Source: DASVXQ01 sp036392615
GTDB lineage: Bacteria; Actinomycetota; CALGFH01
Assembly: GCA_036392615.1 (NCBI GenBank)
Contig: DASVXQ010000058.1
Coordinates: forward strand, 7,748-71,747
Length of the DNA: 64,000 nucleotides
Direction: 5' to 3'
Position numbers and translations under genes: made by a program
The notes under the pieces: model-generated
Databases searched by the model: none
What the model was told of the DNA's origin: nothing
Seen by the model: only the letters and a program-made list of their open reading frames with translations
Part shown: positions 16,218-24,301 of the stretch, piece after piece
How the letters are laid out: each line of letters opens with the position of its first letter
How positions within the stretch are numbered: the first letter of the stretch is position 1

Positions 16218-16251
16218 CGGCCCGGCGCGCCCCGCGCCGACCGCCGGGCCG
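16218..16251. terminator. Hairpin between convergent dnaE2 and epimerase genes
   Basis: Perfect 10-bp arms (CGGCCCGGCG and CGCCGGGCCG) around a 14-nt loop, 33 bp after the dnaE2 stop and reaching the stop of the opposite gene. There is no U-tract, as is common for high-GC actinobacterial terminators. A smaller hairpin (CCGGCC/GGCCGG) precedes it. Confidence 0.55.
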
Positions 16252-16256
16252 GCGCG

Positions 16257-17171
16257 CTAACCCGGCGGCGTGGGGCGGTGGAGGAGGTGGCACAGGGCGG
16301 GTTCCAGCTCGGGGTGCTGGAAGGTGTAGCCGCTCGCCTCGGTGGCGGCGGGGTGGACGCGGTCGCTGGAGAGCAGCAGCTCGTCGGCGAGCCGACCGAC
16401 CAGCAGCCGGGGCGCGAAGCCCGGCACGGGCACCAGCGCCGGGCGGCCGAGGACCCGGGCGAGGGTGGCGGTGTACTCGGCGTTGGTCACCGGGTTCGGG
16501 GCGGTGGCGTTCAGCGGACCGCTGGCGGCGCCGCTGACCACGGCGTGACGGTAGATGCCGACCACGTCGTCCAGCGTCACCCAGCTCCACCACTGCCGGC
16601 CCGAGCCGAGCCGGCCGCCGAGCCCGAGCCTGAACAGCGGCGCCTGCAACTGGAGCGCGCCGCCGCGCGGCGTCTGGACGAAGCCGGTGCGGACGTGGAC
16701 CGTGCGGATCCCGGCGGCCCGCGCCGGATCGGCGGCCGCCTCCCACGCTCGGCAGACCTCGGACATGAACAGCCCCTCGCCCCCTGGGCTGGTCTCGGTC
16801 AGCAGCTCGTCGCCACGGTCGCCGTAATAGTGGATCCCCGAGGCGGTCACCAGCACCCGCGGGCCGTCCGGCAGGCCCGCCATGGTGTCAGCGAGCAGCC
16901 GGGTCCCCCGCACGCGGCTGGCCAGGATCTCCCGCTTGACCTTGGCGGTCCAGCGCAGGCTGGCGATGGGCCTGCCGGCCAGGTGCACCACCGCGTCGGC
17001 CTTGGCCAGCGCCTCCGCGTCGATGGTGCCGCCCGCCGGGTCCCAGCGGGCGGCACCCGGTCCGGGACTCGGCGAGCGGGTGAGACGGAGCACCTCATGA
17101 CCGTCGCCGGCCAGGCTGGAGACCAGCGCCGACCCGATCATGCCGGTGGAACCGGTGACCGCTACCAGCAT
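16257..17171 (-). CDS. TIGR01777-family NAD(P)-binding epimerase-like protein
   Basis: 304 residues. A Rossmann fold starts at the N-terminus (MLVAVTGSTGMIGSALVSSL) and is followed by VVHLAGRPIASLRWTAKVK and SGIHYYGDRGDELLTE. The extended-SDR catalytic Tyr is replaced or shifted in the HYYG context, as in YfcH/SDR39U1 proteins. QWWSWVTLDDVVGIY and NATAPNPVTNAEYTATL are family signatures. The substrate is unknown; relatives are linked to cell-division inhibitor or epimerase annotations without firm proof. It has a TAGAGT -10 element 6 nt before the ATG, implying a leaderless mRNA. Confidence 0.88.
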   Translation of the reverse strand: MLVAVTGSTGMIGSALVSSLAGDGHEVLRLTRSPSPGPGAARWDPAGGTIDAEALAKADAVVHLAGRPIASLRWTAKVKREILASRVRGTRLLADTMAGLPDGPRVLVTASGIHYYGDRGDELLTETSPGGEGLFMSEVCRAWEAAADPARAAGIRTVHVRTGFVQTPRGGALQLQAPLFRLGLGGRLGSGRQWWSWVTLDDVVGIYRHAVVSGAASGPLNATAPNPVTNAEYTATLARVLGRPALVPVPGFAPRLLVGRLADELLLSSDRVHPAATEASGYTFQHPELEPALCHLLHRPTPPG

Positions 17172-17177
17172 CCTGGG

Positions 17178-17183
17178 ACTCTA
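17178..17183 (-). promoter_or_regulatory. -10 element of a leaderless promoter (epimerase gene)
   Basis: TAGAGT on the reverse strand, followed by exactly 6 nt (CCCAGG) and the ATG. Confidence 0.65.
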
Positions 17184-17184
17184 C

Positions 17185-18666
17185 TCAAGAACCCTCCTTG
17201 CGGGCGGGTGTCTGGCCGCCCGTGCCGGAAGTGTTGCCCTTGGCCGTCCCGTTGGTCTCGACGCTGCCGTTGCCCTTGCCGCCGAGGATGCCGCGCGCGA
17301 GCTGGAGCCCGGCCACGCCCTGGCTCAACGCCTGGGCGAGCGCCTCGGACAGCCCCTGCGCCCCGTTGAGGACGATCATCTGGTCGACCGCGCCGAACGG
17401 CTTGGCCGCGGCCTCCACGATCGCCGGCCAGTTCTCGGCGAGCTGCTGGCCGATGACCGCGTCCTGGTTCTGGGCGAGCGCGTCGGCGCGCGCCTTGATG
17501 GCGTCCGCCTCGGCCAGGCCGCGCGCCCGCGCGGCGTCGGCCTCGGCGCGACCCTTGGCCGCGGTCGCGGCGGCCTCGCCCTCGCCGACCTGCTTGGCGG
17601 CCTCGGCGTTGGCGGATGCCTCGAGGCGGACCCGCTCGGCCCCGGCCTGCGCCTCGAGCCGGACCCGCTGCGAGTTGCCCGCGGCCTGGAGCTCGACCTC
17701 CTGCCGCTCGGCCTCGGCGCCGGCGATGCGGGCGTCGCGCTCGGCCTTGGCCAGCGTGGTCCGCTCGTAGGCCTTGGCGTCGGCCGGCTTGCGGACGGTC
17801 GCCTGGAGCCGCTGCTCCTCGCGGTGGGCCTCCAACTCGGCGACCCTGGTCTCCTGGACGACCACCTCCTGGCGGGCGCTGGCGTCCGCGAGCGGTCCGG
17901 ACTGCTTGGCCTCGGCGGCGGCCCGGTCGACCTGCGCCTGGTAGCCGGCCTGCTTGATCTGGCTGTCGCGGCGGGCCTCGGCCTTGAGCGCCTCGGCCTG
18001 CTGCTCGGCCTGGGTCGCCTCGCGGTCGGCGTGCGCCTGCGCGATGCGCGCCTCGCGCGAGACGGCCGCCGCGTGGGGCAGCGCCAGGTTCTTGATGTAG
18101 CCGGTGGGGTCGTGGATCTCCTGGATCTGGAGGGAGTCCACGATCAGGCCGAGCTTCTCCATCTCGGTCCCTGAGGACTCGCGGGTGAGCGAGGTGAGCT
18201 TCTCGCGGTCGCGGATCATCTCCTCGACGGTCATGTTGCCGACGATCGCCCGCAGGTGCCCGGCGAACACGTTGTGGACCCGGGCGTCCATCTGGTTCTG
18301 CTGGTCGAGGAAGCGGCGGGCGGCGTTGGCGATCGAGACGTAGTCGTCGCCGACCTTGAAGATCACCACGCCCTGGATCGCCAGCGGGATGCCCTGGGTG
18401 CTCACGCAGTCGATGGCGAGCTGGGCCTCGCGCAGGTCGAGCGAGAGGCGGCGCACGGTCTGGATGCCGGGCAGGACCAGCGTGCCCTTGCCGGTGACGA
18501 TCTTGAAGCCGAGGCTCTCGCCGACGCCCTCGACCTCGGCGTGCTGCCGCAACCCCGAGATGACCAGCGCCTCGTTCGGCTCGGCCACACGCCACATCAG
18601 ACGGAACAGGACGAACAGCAGCAGGAGAACGACCAGCGCGCCCCCGGCGATGATGATGGGGTCCAT
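17185..18666 (-). CDS. Flotillin-like SPFH-domain membrane protein
   Basis: About 493 residues from the ATG at 18666 (GGAGG about 11 nt upstream; an in-frame TTG at 18684 is an alternative). An N-terminal membrane segment (IIIAGGALVVLLLLFVLFRLMW) precedes an SPFH domain (VAEPNEALVISGL ... MTVEEMIRDREKLTSLTRESS). A long Ala/Glu/Arg-rich coiled coil (residues ~190-400) and the flotillin C-terminal region (PFGAVDQMIVLNGAQGLSEAL) follow. Flotillins organise membrane microdomains and assemble via the coiled coil. It lies directly downstream of a small NfeD-like OB-fold gene, the usual flotillin-NfeD pairing, and both are probably co-transcribed. Confidence 0.88.
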   Translation of the reverse strand: MDPIIIAGGALVVLLLLFVLFRLMWRVAEPNEALVISGLRQHAEVEGVGESLGFKIVTGKGTLVLPGIQTVRRLSLDLREAQLAIDCVSTQGIPLAIQGVVIFKVGDDYVSIANAARRFLDQQNQMDARVHNVFAGHLRAIVGNMTVEEMIRDREKLTSLTRESSGTEMEKLGLIVDSLQIQEIHDPTGYIKNLALPHAAAVSREARIAQAHADREATQAEQQAEALKAEARRDSQIKQAGYQAQVDRAAAEAKQSGPLADASARQEVVVQETRVAELEAHREEQRLQATVRKPADAKAYERTTLAKAERDARIAGAEAERQEVELQAAGNSQRVRLEAQAGAERVRLEASANAEAAKQVGEGEAAATAAKGRAEADAARARGLAEADAIKARADALAQNQDAVIGQQLAENWPAIVEAAAKPFGAVDQMIVLNGAQGLSEALAQALSQGVAGLQLARGILGGKGNGSVETNGTAKGNTSGTGGQTPARKEGS

Positions 18667-18688
18667 GACGAGACCAGCCTCCAAGCCC

Positions 18689-18898
18689 CTAGATCGGGCT
18701 CACGACAACGGTCCGCGGGGGGAAGTACTCGACGACCACGACGCGCCGTCCGGGCTCGATGGTGTCCTCGCTGTCGGCGGAGTAGGCGTGGAACGCCTCG
18801 CTGCCGCCGCGGATCGCGACCATGACCTCACCGATCCGGCCGGGTGCGATGGTGCCGGTGACCCGCCCAACCCGTCCGACCATCTGGTCTGCGGACAA
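18689..18898 (-). CDS. Short NfeD-like OB-fold protein
   Basis: 69 residues (MVGRVGRVTGTIAPGRIGEVMV ... GRRVVVVEYFPPRTVVVSPI). The beta-rich pattern matches the C-terminal OB fold of NfeD/YuaF proteins, which partner with flotillins. Here there is no membrane region, only the OB fold. The start is a TTG at 18898 (GAGGAC just upstream) or the ATG at 18883. Its stop is about 22 nt before the flotillin ATG. Confidence 0.65.
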   Translation of the reverse strand: MSADQMVGRVGRVTGTIAPGRIGEVMVAIRGGSEAFHAYSADSEDTIEPGRRVVVVEYFPPRTVVVSPI

Positions 18899-19013
18899 CC
18901 GGTCCTCGTCTCCCCCGCGTCTGATGGATGCTTCGCGCGCGCAGCCACATGATGAACCATCCTCGAGCCGAGATCTTCTTCAATGGCCCAAGTTGTGGAC
19001 AATCGTCAGGCGA

Positions 19014-19847
19014 ATGACAACGCGACAGAGCGACGATCGGCACGAAGACCCCTGGGACCCCGTTCGGTACGAGCGATTCGCGGCCGAGCGCAACGCCCCC
19101 TATTTCGACCTGCTCGCGCTCGTCCGGCCGATCCCCGGCGGACGTGCCGTCGACCTCGGCTGCGGCACCGGCGCGCTGACCGTCGAGCTGCACCGGCGGA
19201 CCCGCGCCGCCGAGACGCTCGGGCTCGACAGCTCCGCCGCCATGCTGGAGCGGGCCGGTGCGCTCGCCGGGGGCGGGCTGCGCTTCGCCCAGGGCGACAT
19301 CGCCGAGTTCGGCGCGGGGGAGACCGGCGGGCGCTGGGACCTGATCTTCTCCAACGCGGCACTCCAGTGGGTGCCGGACCATCCGCGGCTGCTGGAGCGC
19401 CTCAGCGCCCGCCTGAGCGCCGGAGGCCAGCTGGCGGTGCAGGTCCCGGGCAACCACGACCACGTCTCGCACCTGGTCGCCGCGGAGCTGGCCGCGGAGG
19501 AGCCGTTCCGCGCCGCGATGGATGGCTACCAGCGGATCAGCCCGGTTCAGGCGCCGGAGCGCTATGCGGAGCTGCTGGAGCGGCTGGGCTTCGTCGAGCA
19601 GCACGTGCGGCTGCAGATCTACCCGCACCACCTCGCCGGGCCGGAGCAGGTGATCGAGTGGAGCCGCGGGACGCTGCTGACCGACTACCAGCGCCGCATG
19701 CCGCCGGAGCTGTTCGAACGGTTCCTGGCCGCCTACAGCCGCCGCCTGCTGCCCCGGCTCGACCAGCGCAGGCCGTACTTCTATCCGTTCAAGCGGATCC
19801 TTCTATGGGCCTGCGGCCCGGCGAATCGGGCAGCTCCTTGGTCCTGA
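19014..19847 (+). CDS. tam: Trans-aconitate 2-methyltransferase-like enzyme
   Basis: 277 residues. SAM-binding motif I (GGRAVDLGCGTGALTVEL), then ETLGLDSSAAML, FAQGDIAEF, WDLIFSNAALQWVPDHPRLL and LAVQVPGNHDHVSHL match Tam, which methylates trans-aconitate to relieve inhibition of aconitase. The final ~20 residues overlap the convergent DUF1707 gene by 59 bp. A strong ribosome site is not obvious before the ATG. Another small-molecule methyltransferase role cannot be excluded. Confidence 0.85.
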   Translation: MTTRQSDDRHEDPWDPVRYERFAAERNAPYFDLLALVRPIPGGRAVDLGCGTGALTVELHRRTRAAETLGLDSSAAMLERAGALAGGGLRFAQGDIAEFGAGETGGRWDLIFSNAALQWVPDHPRLLERLSARLSAGGQLAVQVPGNHDHVSHLVAAELAAEEPFRAAMDGYQRISPVQAPERYAELLERLGFVEQHVRLQIYPHHLAGPEQVIEWSRGTLLTDYQRRMPPELFERFLAAYSRRLLPRLDQRRPYFYPFKRILLWACGPANRAAPWS

Positions 19848-20499
19848 TGTCGACCCCGCCCATGAACGCGACGCCGCGCACCCGCAGCACCGGCGAGTCC
19901 GGCCCAAGCAGGTCGTTGCGCGCGCGGTTGTCCCAGCCGCCCATGAAGCCGAAGCCACTGGACTCGACGCGGATTCCCGGCGGCACGATGATCTCGATCC
20001 CGCCCATGATCGCCACCGCGGTGATGGTGGTGACCTGCGCGCTCAGGATCGCGCCGCGCAGGTCGAGCTGCACGCCGCCCATCAGCGCGAACGCGGTCGA
20101 GTCGGGCGGCACCCGCCACGGGCCCTTGCGGTCGACGCCGCTCATGATCGCGATCGAGAGCCGGTTGCCGCCCGGTCCGGGCCGCACCACCGGCACCCCG
20201 GTGTGGGGGTGGTACGCCTGCGCCCCCTGGTGGTAGCTGGTCGGCAGGTCGTCGAACAGCCGCTCGAGCTGGCCGATGGTCCTGGCCTGCAGCGCGCTGC
20301 TGGAGCGCTCGTCGAATTCCTCCTGGTCGAGGCGGCCCTCGACGTAGGCGGCGCGCAGCCGGTCGATCGCCTGGTTGCGCTCGGCGTCCGAGGCGCGCGG
20401 GGTGGTGTCCGGCGCCGGCGCGCGCGGCGCCCGCTCGGCCGGGGGCTGCGCGGCCGGCTCTCTGGGCTGCTCGGCGGGAGGGTTGCCCTCTGGCGGCAT
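19789..20499 (-). CDS. DUF1707 / LiaF-C-terminal-like protein
   Basis: 236 residues. A Pro/Ala-rich N-terminus is followed by a DUF1707 (SHOCT-like) segment (ASDAERNQAIDRLRAAYVEGRLDQEEFDER). The C-terminal beta-helix-like region has repeated MGG motifs (IMSGVD, ALMGGVQLDLRGA, AIMGGIEIIVPPG, GFMGGWDN, AFMGGVDI), as in LiaF/YvqF cell-wall-antibiotic-response proteins. No membrane segment is visible. It is probably an envelope-stress-related regulatory or structural protein. Its 3' end overlaps the tam gene in antisense. Confidence 0.8.
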   Translation of the reverse strand: MPPEGNPPAEQPREPAAQPPAERAPRAPAPDTTPRASDAERNQAIDRLRAAYVEGRLDQEEFDERSSSALQARTIGQLERLFDDLPTSYHQGAQAYHPHTGVPVVRPGPGGNRLSIAIMSGVDRKGPWRVPPDSTAFALMGGVQLDLRGAILSAQVTTITAVAIMGGIEIIVPPGIRVESSGFGFMGGWDNRARNDLLGPDSPVLRVRGVAFMGGVDIRTKELPDSPGRRPIEGSA

Positions 20500-20574
20500 C
20501 TGGTCGGCTCCTCAAGGTCGCTGGCTCCGGCCATTCTGGCGAAGACCGCCGGAGCTGCAAACCTCGGTGCCTCG

Positions 20575-21366
20575 TCAGTACCGCTGGTCGTGCGGGCAGT
20601 AGGTGGTGCCGCGGCCACCGAGCCAGATCTTCTTCAGGGGTCTGCCGCAGCGCGGGCAGGGCTGTCCGGCCTGGCCGTAGGCGATCAGGAAGGTGGCGTT
20701 GCGCCCGCTCTCGCCGTTCACCATGCGGTAGTCGCGGAAGGTGGTGCCCTCGCGGTCGATCGCCTGCGTGAGGACCTGGCGGATGGCCGCGTGCAGGGCC
20801 AGCGCCCGGTTGCGGCCGACGCGCCGGGAGGCCGGGTGGATGCGCGCCAGCCAGAGCGCCTCGTCGGCGTAGATGTTGCCGACGCCCGCCACCGGCCGCT
20901 GGCTGAGCAGGTAGGGCTTGATCGGGGCGCGGGTCAGCGCCAGCCGGCGGACGAAGCGCTCCGGGTCGAACTCGTCGGACAGCGGCTCGGGGCCGAGCTT
21001 GGCCAGGGTGGGCAGCGCCTCGTAGTGGCCAGCCGGCACCACCGCCAGGCCGCCGAAGCGCCGCACGTCGCGGAAGACCAGCTCGCGGCCGTCGTCCAGG
21101 CCGAGGCGGGCGCGCGTGTAGGCGTCCGCCGGTCCGAAGTGCAGCACCCCGGTCATGCCGAGGTGCAGGATCAGCTCGAGGTCGCCGTCGAGCAGGCAGA
21201 TCAGGAACTTGCCGCGCCGGCCGACGTCGAGCACGGTGTGGCCGACCAGCCGCTCCGGGTCCAGGAAGCGGCGCTGCACGTCGGTCCAGACCTTGACGAT
21301 CTGGTGTCCGCGCAGCTCGGGTTCGAGCTGGCGCCGGACGGACTCGACCTCGGGGAGCTCGGGCAT
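20575..21366 (-). CDS. mutM: Formamidopyrimidine-DNA glycosylase (Fpg/MutM)
   Basis: 263 residues. MPELPEVESVRR supplies the catalytic Pro2 and Glu3; GRRGKFLI holds the conserved Lys of the beta-hairpin; GVGNIYADEALW is the helix-two-turn-helix signature. The enzyme excises 8-oxoG/FapyG and cuts the abasic site. The C-terminal zinc finger is atypical: CPRCG is normal, but the second pair reads YCPHDQRY, so Asp stands where the fourth Cys belongs, with His one residue earlier. A TACGCT -10 element lies 6 nt before the ATG. The UdgX-like glycosylase gene follows upstream on the same strand. Confidence 0.92.
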   Translation of the reverse strand: MPELPEVESVRRQLEPELRGHQIVKVWTDVQRRFLDPERLVGHTVLDVGRRGKFLICLLDGDLELILHLGMTGVLHFGPADAYTRARLGLDDGRELVFRDVRRFGGLAVVPAGHYEALPTLAKLGPEPLSDEFDPERFVRRLALTRAPIKPYLLSQRPVAGVGNIYADEALWLARIHPASRRVGRNRALALHAAIRQVLTQAIDREGTTFRDYRMVNGESGRNATFLIAYGQAGQPCPRCGRPLKKIWLGGRGTTYCPHDQRY

Positions 21367-21372
21367 GCCATG

Positions 21373-21378
21373 AGCGTA
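21373..21378 (-). promoter_or_regulatory. -10 element of a leaderless promoter (mutM)
   Basis: TACGCT on the reverse strand, then 6 nt (CATGGC), then the mutM ATG. Confidence 0.6.
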
Positions 21379-21407
21379 CCGCCAGGCCCGACAACCGGAT
21401 GCGGCCG

Positions 21408-22043
21408 CTACCCCGAGATCTCCTTGGCCACCTTGGCGAGGTCCTCGACCAGGCCGCGGTAGGCGTCCGCGCGGGCCTCGTCGTCCGGGGCGCGCAGCAC
21501 CGACGAGGGGTGGACGGTGGCCAGCACGCGTGGGGCGAGCTCCGAGGAGACGAACTGCCCGCGCTGGCGGGTGACGCGGAAGGCGCTGCCGAGCAGGGCC
21601 TGCGCGGCGGTCGCCCCGAGGCACACCAGCACACGGGGCTTGACGACCGCAAGCTCCGCGTCGAGCCACGGCCGGCAGGCGCGGATCTCCTCCGCGTTGG
21701 GCTTCTTGTGCAGGCGCAGCTTGCCGCGCCGCGTCCACTTGAAGTGCTTGACGGCGTTGGTCACGTAGACCTGCCGCCGGTCGATGCCCGCCTCCTCGAG
21801 CGCCCGGTCCAGCAGCTTGCCGGCCGGGCCGGCGAAGGGCCTGCCGGTCCGGTCCTCCACGTCACCGGGCTGCTCGCCGACCAGGACGACCTCAGCGTTC
21901 GCCCGTCCCTCGCCGAAGACCGTCTGGGTCGCGTCCCGGTACAGGCCGCAGCCCTGGCAGCCCGTCGCGCGCTCGCGCAGCGTCTTCAGGGTCGGGTGAT
22001 CGGGGATCAGCTCCTGGACGGGGGACGGCGGGCTGGCCGGCAT
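21408..22043 (-). CDS. udgX: UdgX-like uracil-DNA glycosylase (Fe-S)
   Basis: 211 residues. Four cysteines (C29, C32, C123, C141) form the 4Fe-4S site of family 4-type uracil-DNA glycosylases. The active-site motif GEQPGDVEDRTGRPFAGPAG has the UdgX-type GEQPG sequence. The following loop reads RGKLRLH, with His112 at the position of the His that in UdgX forms a covalent bond with the abasic sugar; the usual KRRIH is changed to KLRLH. HPSS is the second catalytic motif. It is located just upstream of mutM on the same strand, so base-excision genes are grouped. A GAGG-type ribosome site precedes the ATG. Confidence 0.85.
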   Translation of the reverse strand: MPASPPSPVQELIPDHPTLKTLRERATGCQGCGLYRDATQTVFGEGRANAEVVLVGEQPGDVEDRTGRPFAGPAGKLLDRALEEAGIDRRQVYVTNAVKHFKWTRRGKLRLHKKPNAEEIRACRPWLDAELAVVKPRVLVCLGATAAQALLGSAFRVTRQRGQFVSSELAPRVLATVHPSSVLRAPDDEARADAYRGLVEDLAKVAKEISG

Positions 22044-22136
22044 CTCGCGCCACCTCGGATCGGTTCCGACGATCGGGTCGCCTGGATGCCTACCACTACG
22101 CCGGTTGCGGAAACCCGGCCCCGACTCCCACCGCGG

Positions 22137-22289
22137 TCAGTCGTCCCCGGACCGCGACCGGTCGCCTGTCCTGGAGATCTTGGCCGGATGCGGGCTGACG
22201 AAGCGTCCCTCCAGGCCCGAGGTCAACAGCAGGATCGCCAGCAGAGCGACCGGGAACAACGCCACGACGCCGAGCATGAGCAACGACAA
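22137..22289 (-). CDS. Small single-pass membrane protein
   Basis: 50 residues from a TTG start at 22289, which has GAGGAGGA 6 nt upstream. One membrane segment (LLMLGVVALFPVALLAILLLTSGL) is followed by a charged tail (RFVSPHPAKISRTGDRSRSGDD). There is no family assignment. It lies between the udgX and PHP genes. Confidence 0.45.
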   Translation of the reverse strand: MSLLMLGVVALFPVALLAILLLTSGLEGRFVSPHPAKISRTGDRSRSGDD

Positions 22290-22503
22290 TGTGGATCCTC
22301 CTCGCTCGCCGCGCCCCAGAACAGCGTGCCCTGTGACGCTAGGGAAGAAGTGCACGCGGATGCGGCTAGTGTTAGCGAGTATCGGCGCGGTCATGCACAC
22401 CCCTCAGCGTCGTTATCCGATTGTGTCCAAGGTGGTGCCGAGGCGTGCCGGATGTCGGCGTGCCAACGGTTCGCCACCCGCCCGGTCGGTAGGGCCGCTC
22501 TGC

Positions 22504-22509
22504 TATCGT
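22504..22509 (+). promoter_or_regulatory. -10 element of a leaderless promoter (PHP gene)
   Basis: TATCGT, then 6 nt (CGCGCC), then the ATG at 22516. Confidence 0.65.
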
Positions 22510-22515
22510 CGCGCC

Positions 22516-23346
22516 ATGCCCGGCTTCGACCTCCACACCCACTCGACCTGCTCGGACGGAACCCTGCGCCCGAGCGAGGTCGTCGACCTGGCGCTGCGGC
22601 GTGACCTCGCCGGCATCGCGCTGACCGACCACGACACCACCGCCGGGCTGGACGAGGCTCGCGGGGCCGCCCGGGACCGCGGCCTGGCGGTGCTCACCGG
22701 CTGCGAGCTCTCGGCGGAGCACGAGGGCCAGCCGGTCCACGTGCTCGGCTACGCCTTCGACCCGGCGGAGCCGGACTTCCGCGCCAAGCGCGAGTGGATC
22801 CGCGAGGGCCGGGTCGGCCGCGCCGAGCGGATGGTCCGGCGCATGCGCGAGCTCGGCGCCGACGTGCGCTTCGAGCGGGTGCTCGAGCTGGCGGGAAGCG
22901 CCTCGGTCGGCCGCCCGCACATCGCCCGCGCCATGGTCGAGGCCGGCGTGGTGCCCGACGTCGCCGGCGCCTTCTCCCAGGAGTGGATCGGCACCGGCGG
23001 CCGCGCCTACGTCCCCAAGGTGGCGGTGACGCCGGTCGAGGCGGTCGAGCTGATCCGTGGGGCCGGCGGAGTGGTGGTGCTGGCGCACCCGTCGATCCAC
23101 GCCGGCGCCAAGGCGGTGCCCGAGCCGGTCATCCGCGCGATGGCCGCGGCGGGCATGGCCGGGCTGGAGGTCGACCACCCCGACCAGCCGGAGGAGGACC
23201 GCGCGCACTGGCGCGAGCTCGCCGCCGAGCTTGGGCTGGAGCCCACCGGCTCGTCGGACTGCCACGGCGCGCTCTACGGCTACCGTATGGGCGTCTGCCG
23301 CACGCCCGAGCCGGTGCTCGAGCGGCTGCTGGCCCGCGCCGGCTGA
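22516..23346 (+). CDS. PHP-domain phosphoesterase (TrpH/RNase AM-like)
   Basis: 276 residues. The PHP metal-binding motifs are complete: DLHTHSTCSDG near the N-terminus, LTDHDTTAGL, TGCELSAEH, HPSIHAG and SSDCHG at the C-terminus. Family members hydrolyse 3',5'-nucleoside bisphosphates or act as 5'-3' exoribonucleases. It is followed 70 bp later by a RecB-like nuclease gene that has its own leaderless promoter. Confidence 0.88.
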   Translation: MPGFDLHTHSTCSDGTLRPSEVVDLALRRDLAGIALTDHDTTAGLDEARGAARDRGLAVLTGCELSAEHEGQPVHVLGYAFDPAEPDFRAKREWIREGRVGRAERMVRRMRELGADVRFERVLELAGSASVGRPHIARAMVEAGVVPDVAGAFSQEWIGTGGRAYVPKVAVTPVEAVELIRGAGGVVVLAHPSIHAGAKAVPEPVIRAMAAAGMAGLEVDHPDQPEEDRAHWRELAAELGLEPTGSSDCHGALYGYRMGVCRTPEPVLERLLARAG

Positions 23347-23403
23347 GCCCGGCCGGCCGGGTCCCGACTCGGGCGGTCTGGTCCAAAGGTCGCAGGGGGA
23401 GCG

Positions 23404-23409
23404 TAGCCT
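23404..23409 (+). promoter_or_regulatory. -10 element of a leaderless promoter (RecB-like nuclease gene)
   Basis: TAGCCT, then 6 nt (CGGCTC), then the ATG at 23416. Confidence 0.65.
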
Positions 23410-23415
23410 CGGCTC

Positions 23416-24207
23416 ATGCGCACGAACGACTCCGCCCAGCAGAGCCTTCCTGGGATCGACTCGAGCCCGGTCACCTATCTCAGCCCGTCGGCGCTGGACC
23501 GCTACCAGCACTGCCCGCGGCTGTACCGCTTCCTCTACGTCGACGGGATGTGGAACCGCTCGCGCGTCACCGCCACCCAGTCCTTCGGGACCAGCATCCA
23601 CGCGGTCATGCGGGAGTTCTTCCGCATGCCGGTCGCCCGCCGCAGCCTCGACCGGCTGCTGGGACTGCTGCGCGACTGCTGGGTCCGCGAGGGCTACCGC
23701 AACCGCGAGGAGCTCCAGAGCGAGCGGGAGCGCGCGACCGAGGCGCTCAAGGAGTGGTACCAGCGCGCCGACGTCGAGGCGGTCCCGTACGCCACCGAGG
23801 TGGATCTCCAGGCGAACTGGGGTGAGGTCGTGCTCAAGGGCCGGCTGGACCGGGTCGACACCGACCGCGACGGCGGCCTGGTGGTGGTCGACTACAAGAC
23901 CGGCCGGCGGCCGGTCAGCCAGGCGTCGGCCGACGCGGACCCGGCGCTGACCATCTACGCCGCCTTGGCGGAGCGGCGGCTGCACCGGCCGGTCAACCGC
24001 CTGGTGCTCGACTATGTGGTCGCCGGGACCAGGGTCGAGACCGAGCGGCCGCCGGAGGTGCTCGCCGAGCGCCTCGGCGAGGTGCTGGAGGAGGCCGCCA
24101 GGCTGCGGGCAGATCGCGTGTTCGTGCCACGCACCGGGCCGTGGTGCTCGGCGTGCGACCTGCTCGGGGCGTGTCCCGACGGGCAGCGGGAGATCAGTCC
24201 CGGATGA
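23416..24207 (+). CDS. RecB/Cas4-like PD-(D/E)XK nuclease with Fe-S cysteines
   Basis: 263 residues. LSPSALDRYQHCPRLYRF opens the domain; the active site is GRLDRVDTDRDGGLVVVDYKTGR (D...DYK), preceded by an ATEVD acid. The C-terminal WCSACDLLGACP together with the N-terminal Cys makes the C...Cx2Cx5C iron-sulfur staple of AddB/Dna2/Cas4-type nucleases. There is no helicase domain. No cas genes or repeats are nearby, so a stand-alone repair or processing nuclease is likelier than Cas4. It could act with UdgX, Fpg or AdnAB, but that is inference. Confidence 0.85.
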   Translation: MRTNDSAQQSLPGIDSSPVTYLSPSALDRYQHCPRLYRFLYVDGMWNRSRVTATQSFGTSIHAVMREFFRMPVARRSLDRLLGLLRDCWVREGYRNREELQSERERATEALKEWYQRADVEAVPYATEVDLQANWGEVVLKGRLDRVDTDRDGGLVVVDYKTGRRPVSQASADADPALTIYAALAERRLHRPVNRLVLDYVVAGTRVETERPPEVLAERLGEVLEEAARLRADRVFVPRTGPWCSACDLLGACPDGQREISPG

Positions 24208-24301
24208 GCTGAGTTGGACTCATCGCGTCGGCTCGTGTACAGAAGAGGTGGCGCCTTCCCTTGGGACGGGCTGCCGAAGTCGGAAGCGGGGGAGAGTCTT
24301 C

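Noticed and set aside
23416..24207. Cas4 and a CRISPR system
   Set aside because: The nuclease has the Cas4-like fold, but no repeat-spacer array or other cas gene is found in the window.
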